Shown: piece after piece, positions 33,042-41,018 of the stretch
Layout of the letters: each line of letters opens with the position of its first letter
How positions within the stretch are numbered: the stretch's first letter is position 1
Origin: Rhodobacter sp. TJ_12
GTDB taxonomy: Bacteria > Pseudomonadota > Alphaproteobacteria > Rhodobacterales > Rhodobacteraceae
Direction: 5' to 3'
NCBI RefSeq assembly: GCF_020023995.1
Contig: NZ_NRRD01000003.1
Coordinates: forward strand, 1 to 64,000
DNA: 64,000 nucleotides
Position numbers and translations under genes: made by a program
The notes under the pieces: generated by a model
What the model saw: the letters and a program-made list of their open reading frames with translations, nothing else
Database searches by the model: none
Told to the model about the DNA's origin: nothing

Positions 33042-34511
33042 TTACACCCCGTAGATCGCGCCGAATTTCTGCTCAAGATAATCGAGAAGCGGCGCTTCGG
33101 AGGGCTCAAAGCCGCAAGCATGAAAGATGGTCTCGCGCGGCGGGCGCAGCGCCCCATGGCGTTGCAGCTTGTCGCGCAGCCAATCGGTCGCGGGTTTCGC
33201 CGTGCCTTCGGCCAGCGCGGCATCGATCCCGTCCACTTCGGCGCGCATCGCCTTGTTCAGACAGCCCGCATAAACATTGCCCAAACTATAGGTCGGGAAA
33301 TAGCCAAAGAGGCCGACCGACCAATGCACATCTTGCAAGAACCCATGCGAGGCGCGATCAACTTTGACGCCGAAATCAGCCTCGAACCGCGTGTTCCACG
33401 CCTCTTCGAGATCGGCGACCTCCAGCTTGCCCGCGATCAGCGCGCGCTCCAGATCAAAGCGCAGCATGATATGCAGGTTGTAATGCAGCTCATCCGCCTC
33501 GGTGCGGATAAAGCCCGGGGTGACGCGGTTCACACAGGCATGGAAAGCCGCCGCATCCGGCACGCCAAAATCGCCAAAGCCTTCGACCATGCGCTTGTAA
33601 AGCCAGCCGGTAAAGGCGGCAGAACGGCCAAGCTGATTTTCATAAATCCGGCTTTGGCTTTCATGCACACCCATTGATACGCCGCGCCCCAAAGGCGTGA
33701 AAGCATAGGCCGGGTCGATCCCCTGTTCGTAACAGCCGTGGCCCACCTCGTGGATCGTCGAATACAGGCAGTTGAACGGATCGCTTTCCACCACGCGGGT
33801 GGTGATGCGCACATCGCACCCCGAGCCCGAGGTGAAAGGATGGACCGAATTATCAAGCCGCCCTGCCGTCCAATCATAGCCAAAGGCGGTGGCGCAAATC
33901 CGCGCCATGCGCAATTGCGCCGCCTCGGGGAACACATGATCGATGGCGTTGGGCGCGCGGTCCACACCCAGCACCTTATCGCGCAAGGCCACGATCCGCG
34001 GACGCATCCGGTCGAACATGGCGCCGATCTGGCGATGCGTGGCGCCGGGTTCGTAATCGTCAAGCAGCGCGTCGTAAAGATCGCCCTCGCTCAGACAGGC
34101 GGCCTCCTCGCGTTTCAGCGCCACAACCTGCGCCAGCGTGGGCAGGAAATGCGCGGGGTCTTCGGCGGCGCGCGCCTCGGCCCAGATGCCTTGGGACAGC
34201 GAGGTCAACCGGGCCAATTCGGTGGCCAGCCGCGCCGGAATGCGGCTTGCGCGGTTGTAGGCCCGCCCGGCCAGATCCAGCACCCGCGCCTCGACCGCAG
34301 TCGTGGCTTCGGCCCGGGCCAACCAATCCTCGATCCGGGGATCGGTGCGGCGGGCATGCAAGACAGCCTCGAGCGCGCCGATTTCCTCGGCCCGCTGCTG
34401 GGCCGCGCCGCGCGGCATCATCGTTTCCTGATCCCAGCCCAAACGTTCGGCCACATAGCTGAGCGCCTCGGTTTCGCGCAGATGCGCACAAAGTTCTGGA
34501 TAGGCTGTCAT
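33042..34511 (-). CDS. M32 family carboxypeptidase (carboxypeptidase Taq type)
   Basis: A 489-residue cytoplasmic metallocarboxypeptidase. The zinc motif is TIHEVGHGCYEQG, and the family-specific GVHESQSRIYENQLGRS follows about 30 residues later; PFTSGSGCDVRITTR and RTEADELHYNLHIMLRFDLE are further M32 signatures. Length is normal. It removes C-terminal residues from peptides and probably helps recycle peptides. Its ATG at 34511 shares one base with the stop of the heme A synthase-like gene (TGATG), which suggests co-translation though the functions look unrelated. The frame runs far upstream, but only in overlap with that gene. Confidence 0.94.
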   Translation of the reverse strand: MTAYPELCAHLRETEALSYVAERLGWDQETMMPRGAAQQRAEEIGALEAVLHARRTDPRIEDWLARAEATTAVEARVLDLAGRAYNRASRIPARLATELARLTSLSQGIWAEARAAEDPAHFLPTLAQVVALKREEAACLSEGDLYDALLDDYEPGATHRQIGAMFDRMRPRIVALRDKVLGVDRAPNAIDHVFPEAAQLRMARICATAFGYDWTAGRLDNSVHPFTSGSGCDVRITTRVVESDPFNCLYSTIHEVGHGCYEQGIDPAYAFTPLGRGVSMGVHESQSRIYENQLGRSAAFTGWLYKRMVEGFGDFGVPDAAAFHACVNRVTPGFIRTEADELHYNLHIMLRFDLERALIAGKLEVADLEEAWNTRFEADFGVKVDRASHGFLQDVHWSVGLFGYFPTYSLGNVYAGCLNKAMRAEVDGIDAALAEGTAKPATDWLRDKLQRHGALRPPRETIFHACGFEPSEAPLLDYLEQKFGAIYGV

Positions 34512-35752
34512 CACGACCTCCGGATCGATTGCACACGCGGATAGCGTGCCAAGAAACGCGCGCGGATCACAAAGAGCCACATCAGCACCACCACGCCCAG
34601 ATGGGCCAGCACCATCTCGGCCGCATCGCCGCGCAGCAGCGTCACCACGCCCAGCACCGCCGCCAGCATCAACCAGATGAAGGCGATCAAGAAGGCCGTG
34701 CGCGTGACCGCATGGACCGACCGGCGCGAGCGCACAAACGCCACGATCCCCAACACCACCAACAGATAGCCCGCGATCCGGTGCAGAAATTGCACAAGCC
34801 CTTGGTTTTCGATGAAATTGCGCCAAGCGGGTTCCAGCGACAACGCATCGGCGGGGAAGAACGCGCCGCCCATCAAGGGCCAATCCATATAGACCGCGCC
34901 CGCCCCCAATGCAGAAACCAGCGCGCCCAGCAAGATTTGCACAAAGCCCAAATGCATCACGCCCGAGGCCAGACCCGTCAGCCCCTTTTCTCCCTGCCGA
35001 CGCGCCGAAATCAGTTCGGCCTCGCTGCGCCCCAAAAGAAGCGCATACCAAAACGCAAAGCCCGCAATCATCAGCGCCAAGCCCGCGCGCAACGCCTCAA
35101 GCACCGGTGCCGTGAGCAGGCGGCGCATTTGGTCGATCTGCATGGCGGTGAAAGAGGCCGCGACCTGGGTATAGTGCCCGGCCTGCGCGACATAGGGGGC
35201 AAGGGCCGAGGGGGCCGCCTCGGGCAAAGCTTCATCCACAGCTTCGGGCGCGGGTTGCGGGGTCGGCTCGGGCGGCGTAGCGGGCAGCATCACCAGCGGC
35301 GGCAGATCCCCCGTTTGCGGCAAAACCGCGACCTGTTCGGGCACAACATCGCCCTGTAAAGCCTTGTCGATTTTTAAGAAAACAGCGTTATCCGACAAAA
35401 GCGCTACAAGACACAGCGCGCCAAGCCCAAGGCTGCGCACGCCCCATCCGCGCGGAAACTTTCGCCCAAGGCCCAGCCCAAGGGCGCCCAAAAACCAAAC
35501 CCCCAAAAGCGCGGGGCCGCTGTAGACCTGAACCTCGGCCACAGGCGCGGGCAGCGCGACTTGGTCCAGCCCCAGCATCACCAGCGCCAAAAGCACCAAA
35601 CTTGCCATCCAAAAGGCCACCGCCCCGCGCGCGCCTTTGGGCCGCGCGTCGATCATGCCGCCTTTCGGGGCTGCGGGCATTTGCTTTGGCGTCTCGGCCC
35701 CAACCTCTTCGAACAGGGCGCGGTTGGTTTTCTTCGACGGTTTCATCCCCAT
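34511..35752 (-). CDS. heme A synthase-like (COX15/CtaA family) protein with eroded N-terminal half
   Basis: A 413-residue membrane protein. The leader (LFEEVG...GGMIDARPKGARGAVAFW) and the C-terminal half (VQILLGALVSALGAGAVYMDWPLMGG, WRNFIENQGLVQFLHRIAGYL, VLAHLGVVVLMW) are those of alphaproteobacterial CtaA, with both C-terminal heme ligands His324 and His384. The N-terminal half lacks the family's GGLTRLTxSGLS loop and EWxHR motif with catalytic Glu and first His; the helix that should carry the second His reads ALRAGLAL. A Pro/Ala-rich stretch (about residues 137-185) takes the place of a periplasmic loop. Reading frame is intact. It probably cannot make heme A but may still bind heme b. 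Comparison is from memory of the family. Confidence 0.8.
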   Translation of the reverse strand: MGMKPSKKTNRALFEEVGAETPKQMPAAPKGGMIDARPKGARGAVAFWMASLVLLALVMLGLDQVALPAPVAEVQVYSGPALLGVWFLGALGLGLGRKFPRGWGVRSLGLGALCLVALLSDNAVFLKIDKALQGDVVPEQVAVLPQTGDLPPLVMLPATPPEPTPQPAPEAVDEALPEAAPSALAPYVAQAGHYTQVAASFTAMQIDQMRRLLTAPVLEALRAGLALMIAGFAFWYALLLGRSEAELISARRQGEKGLTGLASGVMHLGFVQILLGALVSALGAGAVYMDWPLMGGAFFPADALSLEPAWRNFIENQGLVQFLHRIAGYLLVVLGIVAFVRSRRSVHAVTRTAFLIAFIWLMLAAVLGVVTLLRGDAAEMVLAHLGVVVLMWLFVIRARFLARYPRVQSIRRS

Positions 35753-35831
35753 CGGGCGCTCCTACTTTGACCGTGCGCGAGACTAGGCCCCGCACGCCCA
35801 AGGGGCAAGGGGGCAGGCCCGCGCGCCCCCC

Positions 35832-36542
35832 TTAGGGCAAGGGGGCACCCGCGTCCAGCCGCGCCCAAAGCGCCGACCAGCCGCCTTTTTTTGCCATCCA
35901 TCGCAGCGTGGCGCAGGCGGCCTCGGCATATATGTCGCGGTCTTGCGCGGCCAGCCCGCCCCAATCATGGGGGGAAACCGGCAGATCGGCGCGCGGCGGC
36001 TTGCGGCACCGCGCCACGCCTTGCCCGGCCCGCAAATAGCGCGGATCGTCCGAGACGATGACCGCGATCCCCTCATCCATCCAAGTGGGCATCCGCTGGC
36101 CGACCTGGCGCAGCACGCCAAGACGGGCGTGGGTTTCGGTATGGGTCAGTTCATGGGTCAAGATGGTGGGCGAAAGCCCGCGCGGGGCAAGCCGCACCAC
36201 CGAATAAGCCCCCAAGGAATAGGTCACCGCCGCCGCCCCGCGCCCGCCCAGCCGGCGATCACAGGCATCGGTTTCGCAGGCCAAAATCCGCAGATGCGCC
36301 TGCGCCGGACCGAATATTTGCGCAATCTTCCGGTGCGCTTGATCCAGTTGCGCCAAAAGCGCGTGGCGGGCGTGAGCCGGCATCTCGGCCTCGACAAACA
36401 GCACCGGCGACACCTGTTCCAGCCCATAGCAGCTTGGGCAAACAGCGCCGCGCAGCACCGGGAAGAACGCCAAAAGCGCAAACGCCCCCAGCCCCGCCCC
36501 AAGGGCAAGCGCCAGAATCGCTTTGCGGATCGCTTTGCTCAT
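35832..36542 (-). CDS. peptidase MA-like (gluzincin) exported protein
   Basis: A 236-residue protein not assigned to a named family. One N-terminal hydrophobic segment (about residues 8-32) anchors or exports it, directly followed by CPSC. The motif ILTHELTHTETH places HExxH at residues 130-134, and WMDEGIAV about 25 residues later gives the third ligand Glu157; this HExxH...WxxEG layout is that of gluzincins such as the peptidase MA family. Four further cysteines suggest a disulfide-bonded periplasmic protein. Substrate unknown. The ATG at 36542 is preferred over an upstream TTG at 36572. It follows trmJ by 36 bases. Confidence 0.75.
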   Translation of the reverse strand: MSKAIRKAILALALGAGLGAFALLAFFPVLRGAVCPSCYGLEQVSPVLFVEAEMPAHARHALLAQLDQAHRKIAQIFGPAQAHLRILACETDACDRRLGGRGAAAVTYSLGAYSVVRLAPRGLSPTILTHELTHTETHARLGVLRQVGQRMPTWMDEGIAVIVSDDPRYLRAGQGVARCRKPPRADLPVSPHDWGGLAAQDRDIYAEAACATLRWMAKKGGWSALWARLDAGAPLP

Positions 36543-36578
36543 GGCCCAAGATGGCCGCGCGCTGTCAGACAAACAAGC

Positions 36579-37313
36579 TTAGTCGCGCCCGCGCATCAAC
36601 TGGCGCAATGCGCCATGCAGCGTTTGCACATCGGCGCGGGTGAGGCCGAACCGGCTCCACATATTGCGCAGATTGCGCTTCATCATCGGCGCCTTCGTCT
36701 CGGGGAAGAAAAAGCCCGCTTGGTCAAGCCGTTCCTCGTAATGATCGCCCAGTTTCTCGACCTCAAGCGCGGTGGCGGGTTCGGACCCGGCCAGCCCCGG
36801 ATCAATCGCCGGGGCGTCACTGCCTTGGCGGCCGAATTCGTAAGACAAAAGCAGCACCGCCTGCGCAAGGTTGAGCGAGTAAAATTCCGGGTTCACCGGC
36901 ACGGTGATAATCGCATTGGCGCGGATGATATCGTCGTTTTCAAGCCCGGTGCGCTCGGGCCCGAACATCACGCCGACCTTTTGCCCTTGTGCAATGCGCG
37001 CGCGCGCCTCGGCCATCGCGGCCTCGGGCGTGTAGATCGGTTTGGTCAACTCGCGCCCGCGCGCGGTGGTGGCAAAGACGAAATCGCAATCGGCAATCGC
37101 TTCGGCCGTGGTGGCAAAAACGCCCGCATGATCGAGCACCTGCCCCGCCGCGCCCGAGGCCATCGCCACCGCCTTGGGGTTTGGCCAGCCATCGCGCGGG
37201 CTGACCAAACGCATCCGGTTCAACGCGAAGTTCAACATCGCACGGGCTGCGCCGCCGATATTCTCCCCCATCTGGGGCCGGATCAGGATAAAGAAGGGGG
37301 TGTTTTCGCTCAT
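36579..37313 (-). CDS. trmJ: tRNA (cytidine/uridine-32-2'-O)-methyltransferase TrmJ-like
   Basis: A 244-residue SpoU-class SPOUT methyltransferase. Motif 1 is FILIRPQMGENIGGAARAM, motif 2 GVMFGPERTGLENDDI, motif 3 VPVNPEFYSLNLAQAVLLLSYE; together they form the knotted SAM-binding site. TrmJ methylates ribose at tRNA position 32 in many bacteria. A C-terminal helical extension of about 60 residues ending in LRQLMRGRD fits TrmJ rather than other SpoU members. The assignment between TrmJ and related tRNA/rRNA methylases rests on overall pattern. Confidence 0.9.
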   Translation of the reverse strand: MSENTPFFILIRPQMGENIGGAARAMLNFALNRMRLVSPRDGWPNPKAVAMASGAAGQVLDHAGVFATTAEAIADCDFVFATTARGRELTKPIYTPEAAMAEARARIAQGQKVGVMFGPERTGLENDDIIRANAIITVPVNPEFYSLNLAQAVLLLSYEFGRQGSDAPAIDPGLAGSEPATALEVEKLGDHYEERLDQAGFFFPETKAPMMKRNLRNMWSRFGLTRADVQTLHGALRQLMRGRD

Positions 37314-37396
37314 GCCCGCCCCATAGCCTTGTGCGCGCCCTCTGGCAAGGCGCGCGCGGCTGGGTTAGACAAGCGCCAAACCAAATGGAGAGCCCG

Positions 37397-38014
37397 ATGG
37401 CCGAAGATCGCCCGCAGATCTACTTGCTCACGCCCCCGACATTCGACCTTGAAACCTTCCCGCCGCTTTTGGCCCAAGTGATGGGGGCGCATGATGTGGC
37501 CTGCCTGCGGCTCGCTCTGGCCAGCCGCGACGAAGATGCCGTTTTGCGCGCCGCCGATGCGGTGCGCGAGGTGGCCCATGCCGCCGATGTGGCCTTGGTG
37601 ATCGAAAACCATGTCGGGCTGGTGGAACGGCTGGGGCTTGATGGCGTGCATCTGACCGATGCGGCGCGCTCGGTGCGGGCAGCGCGCAAGGAATTGGGCG
37701 GCGAGGCGATCGTGGGCGCGTTTTGCGCGGCCTCCAAGCACGAAGGCATGACCGCGGGCGAAGCGGGCGCCGATTACGTCTGTTTTGGCCCGGTGGGCGA
37801 AACCGGCCTTGGCACCGGCGCGCGCCCCGAACGCGAGCTGTTCGAATGGTGGTCTGAAATGATCGAAGTGCCGGTCGTCGCCGAAGGCGCGCTGACCGCC
37901 GATCTGGTGCGCGCCTATGCGCCGGTGACCGATTTCTTTGCCGTGGGCGAGGAAATCTGGCGCACCGACAACCCGGTGGGCGCCTTGGGCCAATTGATCG
38001 CGGCGATGGGCTGA
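37397..38014 (+). CDS. thiamine phosphate synthase/TenI family protein
   Basis: A 205-residue TIM-barrel protein. GLDGVHLTDAARSVRAAR, IVGAFCAASKHEGMTAGEAGADYVCFGPVGET and VPVVAEGALTADLV follow the ThiE/TenI pattern. The N-terminal diphosphate-binding QxRxK-like motif of true ThiE is not evident (CLRLALASRDED instead), so it may be a TenI-like paralogue rather than the thiamine synthase. A GGAG stretch seven bases before the ATG at 37397 fixes the start. Its stop shares a base with the next gene (TGATG), which encodes a P-loop kinase relic; the pair is probably one functional unit of unknown role. Confidence 0.8.
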   Translation: MAEDRPQIYLLTPPTFDLETFPPLLAQVMGAHDVACLRLALASRDEDAVLRAADAVREVAHAADVALVIENHVGLVERLGLDGVHLTDAARSVRAARKELGGEAIVGAFCAASKHEGMTAGEAGADYVCFGPVGETGLGTGARPERELFEWWSEMIEVPVVAEGALTADLVRAYAPVTDFFAVGEEIWRTDNPVGALGQLIAAMG

Positions 38015-38520
38015 TGGCCGAATTCTGGCTCGGTGACAGCAATGGCCCGATGGGCGATGTCGGCGCGTTCATGGCCTCGGAACTGCGCGTCGACCGCGCC
38101 GATCTGCCCGGCCATATCGGGCAATTGGGCGAAGCGCGGGTGATCGTGGCCGTGACCGGGGCACCGGGAGCGGGCGAAGCCGCGCTGGCGCGCGAAATCG
38201 CCGAGGCGCTGAACGCCAAACAGCCCGGTCGCGCGGCGCTGTTGCCGCTCGACGGCCTGACCGATGCCGAAGGCGCGCTGGATGGGGCCGCGCTGTGCCG
38301 CTACTTGGGGCAGATCCCGGCCGAGGGACCAGCCCCCGCGCCGCTGCCGGAAACGGTGCAGGTGGTGCTGGTCGCGGGGCCGCAGCTTTTGCGCACCAGC
38401 GCGCCTTTGCGCGACCTTTATCCGCTTTTGGATCTGTCGATCCGCATTGTCACACCGGGCACACGCCCCGACCCCCAGGGCGATCTGCGCGCCGCCGATC
38501 TGGTGGTGCTGGCGCGCTAA
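38014..38520 (+). CDS. degenerate P-loop kinase-like protein
   Basis: A 168-residue protein that resembles the uridine/fructose-kinase-like P-loop family (YggC/FrcK type) but has lost key residues. VIVAVTGAPGAGEAAL stands where GxPGxGKST is expected, so the Walker A lysine and serine are Glu and Ala. LPLDGLTDAEGALDG stands where LPMDGFH is expected, and VVLVAGPQLLRTSAPLRDLYPLLDLSIRI matches the later VEGNYLLL region. The protein is also shorter than the usual 200-220 residues. The frame is intact and translationally coupled to the TenI-like gene, so it is probably kept for a non-catalytic role. Similarity is from pattern memory. Confidence 0.65.
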   Translation: MAEFWLGDSNGPMGDVGAFMASELRVDRADLPGHIGQLGEARVIVAVTGAPGAGEAALAREIAEALNAKQPGRAALLPLDGLTDAEGALDGAALCRYLGQIPAEGPAPAPLPETVQVVLVAGPQLLRTSAPLRDLYPLLDLSIRIVTPGTRPDPQGDLRAADLVVLAR

Positions 38521-38620
38521 GCGACCCGGCCCCTGCCCCGCCCGCCGCTGACGCTGCGTCAGCCTTTGGCGCGGGCCGGGCGCATGGTAGAAGGGTGGCC
38601 CCTTCACAGCAGAGCCACCG

Positions 38621-39265
38621 ATGACACGACACCAACTTGCCCATTCGTTCCGCGAGCATTTCGCCGATGGCGTGATGCATGTTCTGGGCGTCACCTTTGC
38701 GGTGGCGGCCGTTTCCGCGCTGATGGTCTGGGCCGCGATGGCGGGTCTGGGGCCGAAAATCTGGCCACTGGTCATTTATGCGGTGGGCCTCATTGCGTCC
38801 TTCGGCTTTTCGGCGGGCTATAACCTGACGCTTTATGCCCCCGCCCGCGCGATCTTGCGCCGGTTCGATCACGCTGCGATTTATCTTTTGATCGCGGGCA
38901 CCTATACGCCGATGGCGCTGATCGGCCTTGGCGGTGGCTTGGGCATTGCGATGACGGCAACGATCTGGGCGCTGGCACTGATTGGCATGGTGATGAAGCT
39001 GGGCTTCTTTCACCGGGGCGAACGGTTCGGCTTTGTGCTTTATCTGGCCATGGGCTGGCTTGGGGTGCTGGCGATTTGGCCGCTGTTGCAGGCGCTGCCG
39101 GTTGCGGTGCTGATCTTGCTGGGCACGGGCGGGCTGATCTACACGCTGGGCACGGTGTTTTACAAACTCAAAAGCTTGCCGTTTTCGCGCGCGATCTGGC
39201 ACGGCCATGTGCTGGCCGCCGCCGCGACCCATTACGCAGCGGTGGTGCTGATCGCGGGGCAGTAA
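38621..39265 (+). CDS. hemolysin III family (PAQR-like) membrane protein
   Basis: A 214-residue protein with seven predicted membrane helices. The conserved N-terminal histidine/aspartate part (REHFADGVMHVLGVTFA), FDHAAIYLLIAGTYTP in the middle, and HGHVLAAAATHYAAV at the C-terminus carry the metal-site residues of the PAQR/hemolysin III superfamily. Bacterial members are implicated in membrane lipid homeostasis; cytolysis is not established for most. A hairpin GCTGACG-CTG-CGTCAGC at 38547-38563 lies before it and may terminate the upstream transcript. Confidence 0.9.
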   Translation: MTRHQLAHSFREHFADGVMHVLGVTFAVAAVSALMVWAAMAGLGPKIWPLVIYAVGLIASFGFSAGYNLTLYAPARAILRRFDHAAIYLLIAGTYTPMALIGLGGGLGIAMTATIWALALIGMVMKLGFFHRGERFGFVLYLAMGWLGVLAIWPLLQALPVAVLILLGTGGLIYTLGTVFYKLKSLPFSRAIWHGHVLAAAATHYAAVVLIAGQ

Positions 39266-39272
39266 ACCGGCT

Positions 39273-40400
39273 TCAAAGCGGGTCGATATCGCCTTCGGCG
39301 CGCTTTGCGTGGAAATCCGCGACAAAGGCGCTGAGCGTGCCCGCCGCAATCGCATCGCGCAGGCCCTGCATCAGCTCTTGATAGTAATGCAGGTTGTGCC
39401 ACGTCAGCAGCATGCCCGAGATCATCTCTTGCGACCGGAACACATGGTGCAAATACGCACGGCTATAGTTGCGGCAGGCGGGACAGGTGCAAGCCTCGTC
39501 CAACGGGCGCGGGTCATCTTGGTGGCGCGCGTTTTTGATATTGATCTGCCCGCGCCGGGTCCAAGCCTGCCCCGTGCGCCCCGAACGCGAAGGCAGCACA
39601 CAATCCATCATATCGATGCCACGCTCGACCGCGCCGACGATGTCATCGGGCTTGCCCACGCCCATCAGATAGCGCGGCTTGTCTTTGGGCAGGAAACCGG
39701 GCGCGTAATCCAGCACGGAAAACATCGCCTCTTGCCCCTCGCCCACGGCAAGACCGCCCACCGCATAGCCATCAAAGCCGATTTGCGTCAGCGCCGCGGC
39801 GCTTTCTTCGCGCAGCTCGCGGGTCACCCCGCCCTGCATGATACCGAAAAGCGCGTGGCCGGGACGGTCGCCAAAAGCGTCGCGGCTCCGCTGCGCCCAC
39901 CGCATCGACAACCGCATCGACTTTGCCACCTCGGCATCAGTTGCGGGCAATGCGGGACATTCGTCAAAAGCCATCACGATGTCAGAGCCCAAAAGCTTTT
40001 GGATCTCCATCGAGCGTTCCGGCGTCAGGTGATGTTTGGACCCGTCGATATGGCTTGAAAAGGTCACGCCCTCTTCGGTGAGCTTGCGCAGGCTTGCAAG
40101 GCTCATCACCTGAAACCCGCCCGAGTCGGTCAGGATCGGGCGCTCCCAATTCATGAATTTGTGCAAGCCACCCAGCCGCGCGATGCGTTCCGCCGTGGGG
40201 CGCAGCATCAGATGATAGGTGTTGCCCAGCAAAATATCGGCGCCCGTTGCGCGCACGCTTTCGGGCATCATTGCCTTGACCGTCGCCGCCGTGCCCACCG
40301 GCATAAAGGCGGGGGTGCGGATCTCGCCGCGCGGGGTGGAAATTACCCCGGTGCGGGCTGTGCCATCGGTGGCGGACAGGGAAAAGCTGAACTGGGTCAT
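39273..40400 (-). CDS. tgt: tRNA-guanine transglycosylase
   Basis: A 375-residue TGT. The catalytic motifs [12 protein letters not shown] (nucleophile region) and [16 protein letters not shown], the [10 protein letters not shown] stretch and the zinc site [17 protein letters not shown] are all present. TGT replaces G34 of four tRNAs by preQ1 in queuosine synthesis. The ATG at 40400 gives the family start [13 protein letters not shown]; the frame runs further upstream without similarity. It converges on the hemolysin III gene with seven bases between stops. The gene stands apart from queA in this window. Confidence 0.97.
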   Translation of the reverse strand: MTQFSFSLSATDGTARTGVISTPRGEIRTPAFMPVGTAATVKAMMPESVRATGADILLGNTYHLMLRPTAERIARLGGLHKFMNWERPILTDSGGFQVMSLASLRKLTEEGVTFSSHIDGSKHHLTPERSMEIQKLLGSDIVMAFDECPALPATDAEVAKSMRLSMRWAQRSRDAFGDRPGHALFGIMQGGVTRELREESAAALTQIGFDGYAVGGLAVGEGQEAMFSVLDYAPGFLPKDKPRYLMGVGKPDDIVGAVERGIDMMDCVLPSRSGRTGQAWTRRGQINIKNARHQDDPRPLDEACTCPACRNYSRAYLHHVFRSQEMISGMLLTWHNLHYYQELMQGLRDAIAAGTLSAFVADFHAKRAEGDIDPL

Positions 40401-40567
40401 CGGGCGCTCCTTCGCGGCGCATGTAGCAGTGATATGCGCCAAGGGGAAGCTGCGCCGCGCATCCACCAAGATCGCGCGGCAGGGCGTGCGCCGGTTGCGG
40501 CAGTGCCCAATTTCACGGCAACCGATCACGCCCCCTGCGGCAAAAGCCCGCCGTAAGCAGCTATTTT

Positions 40568-40611
40568 CGCGCAAGCATTTACTTGTCGCGGCGGGTCGCG
40601 CAAAATACAGA
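40568..40611 (+). promoter_or_regulatory. putative feoAB promoter with overlapping dyad operator
   Basis: An imperfect dyad, CGCGCAAG (40568-40575) and CTTGTCGCG (40582-40590), surrounds CATTTA. A TTGTCG hexamer (40583-40588) in its right arm, 17 bases, and TACAGA (40606-40611) could be a weak sigma-70 promoter, so a protein on the dyad would cover the -35 region. Iron-dependent control of feoAB is expected, but the dyad does not match a Fur, Irr or FnrL consensus well, so the regulator is open. Confidence 0.3.
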
Positions 40612-40712
40612 CCAAGCGCATGAGGCATATCTTGACCATTCCAGTCGGAAAAAACAGTATGACGTCAAGCCGAGCCGGAACAGGTCCGACTCGTGCCGCG
40701 AAGGAGCGCCCC

Positions 40713-41012
40713 ATGATGCTGTCGCCAGACCTGCCCCAAGCGGCCCATGCACCGCTGGCCGAGCATCAGCCCTTGGGCACGCTGCACCGCGGCTTTAGTG
40801 GCCATGTGTTTCACATCCTGCCCACCGAACATTCCGCCTGCCTGCCCGCCGATGAGATGGAACGCCGCCTGATCGAGCTGGGCTTTGTCGAAGGCGCGAA
40901 AGTCACCATCTTGCACGAGGGGCTGTTTGGCCGCGACCCGATCGCGGTGCGGGTGAACGGCACCACCGTCGCTTTGCGCCGCCGCGAGGCGATGGCGATC
41001 CTTGTCTCGTAA
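40713..41012 (+). CDS. feoA: ferrous iron transport protein FeoA
   Basis: A 99-residue protein whose last 75 residues form the SH3-like FeoA domain: LGTLHRGFSGHVFHIL, RRLIELGFVEGAKVTIL and PIAVRVNGTTVALRRREA are typical. FeoA is a small cytoplasmic partner of FeoB in Fe(II) uptake. An AAGGAG ribosome binding site six bases before the ATG at 40713 fixes the start; a second ATG follows directly. feoB starts six bases after its stop. The 20-residue N-terminal tail before the domain is longer than in E. coli FeoA. Confidence 0.93.
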   Translation: MMLSPDLPQAAHAPLAEHQPLGTLHRGFSGHVFHILPTEHSACLPADEMERRLIELGFVEGAKVTILHEGLFGRDPIAVRVNGTTVALRRREAMAILVS

Positions 41013-41018
41013 GCCCTT

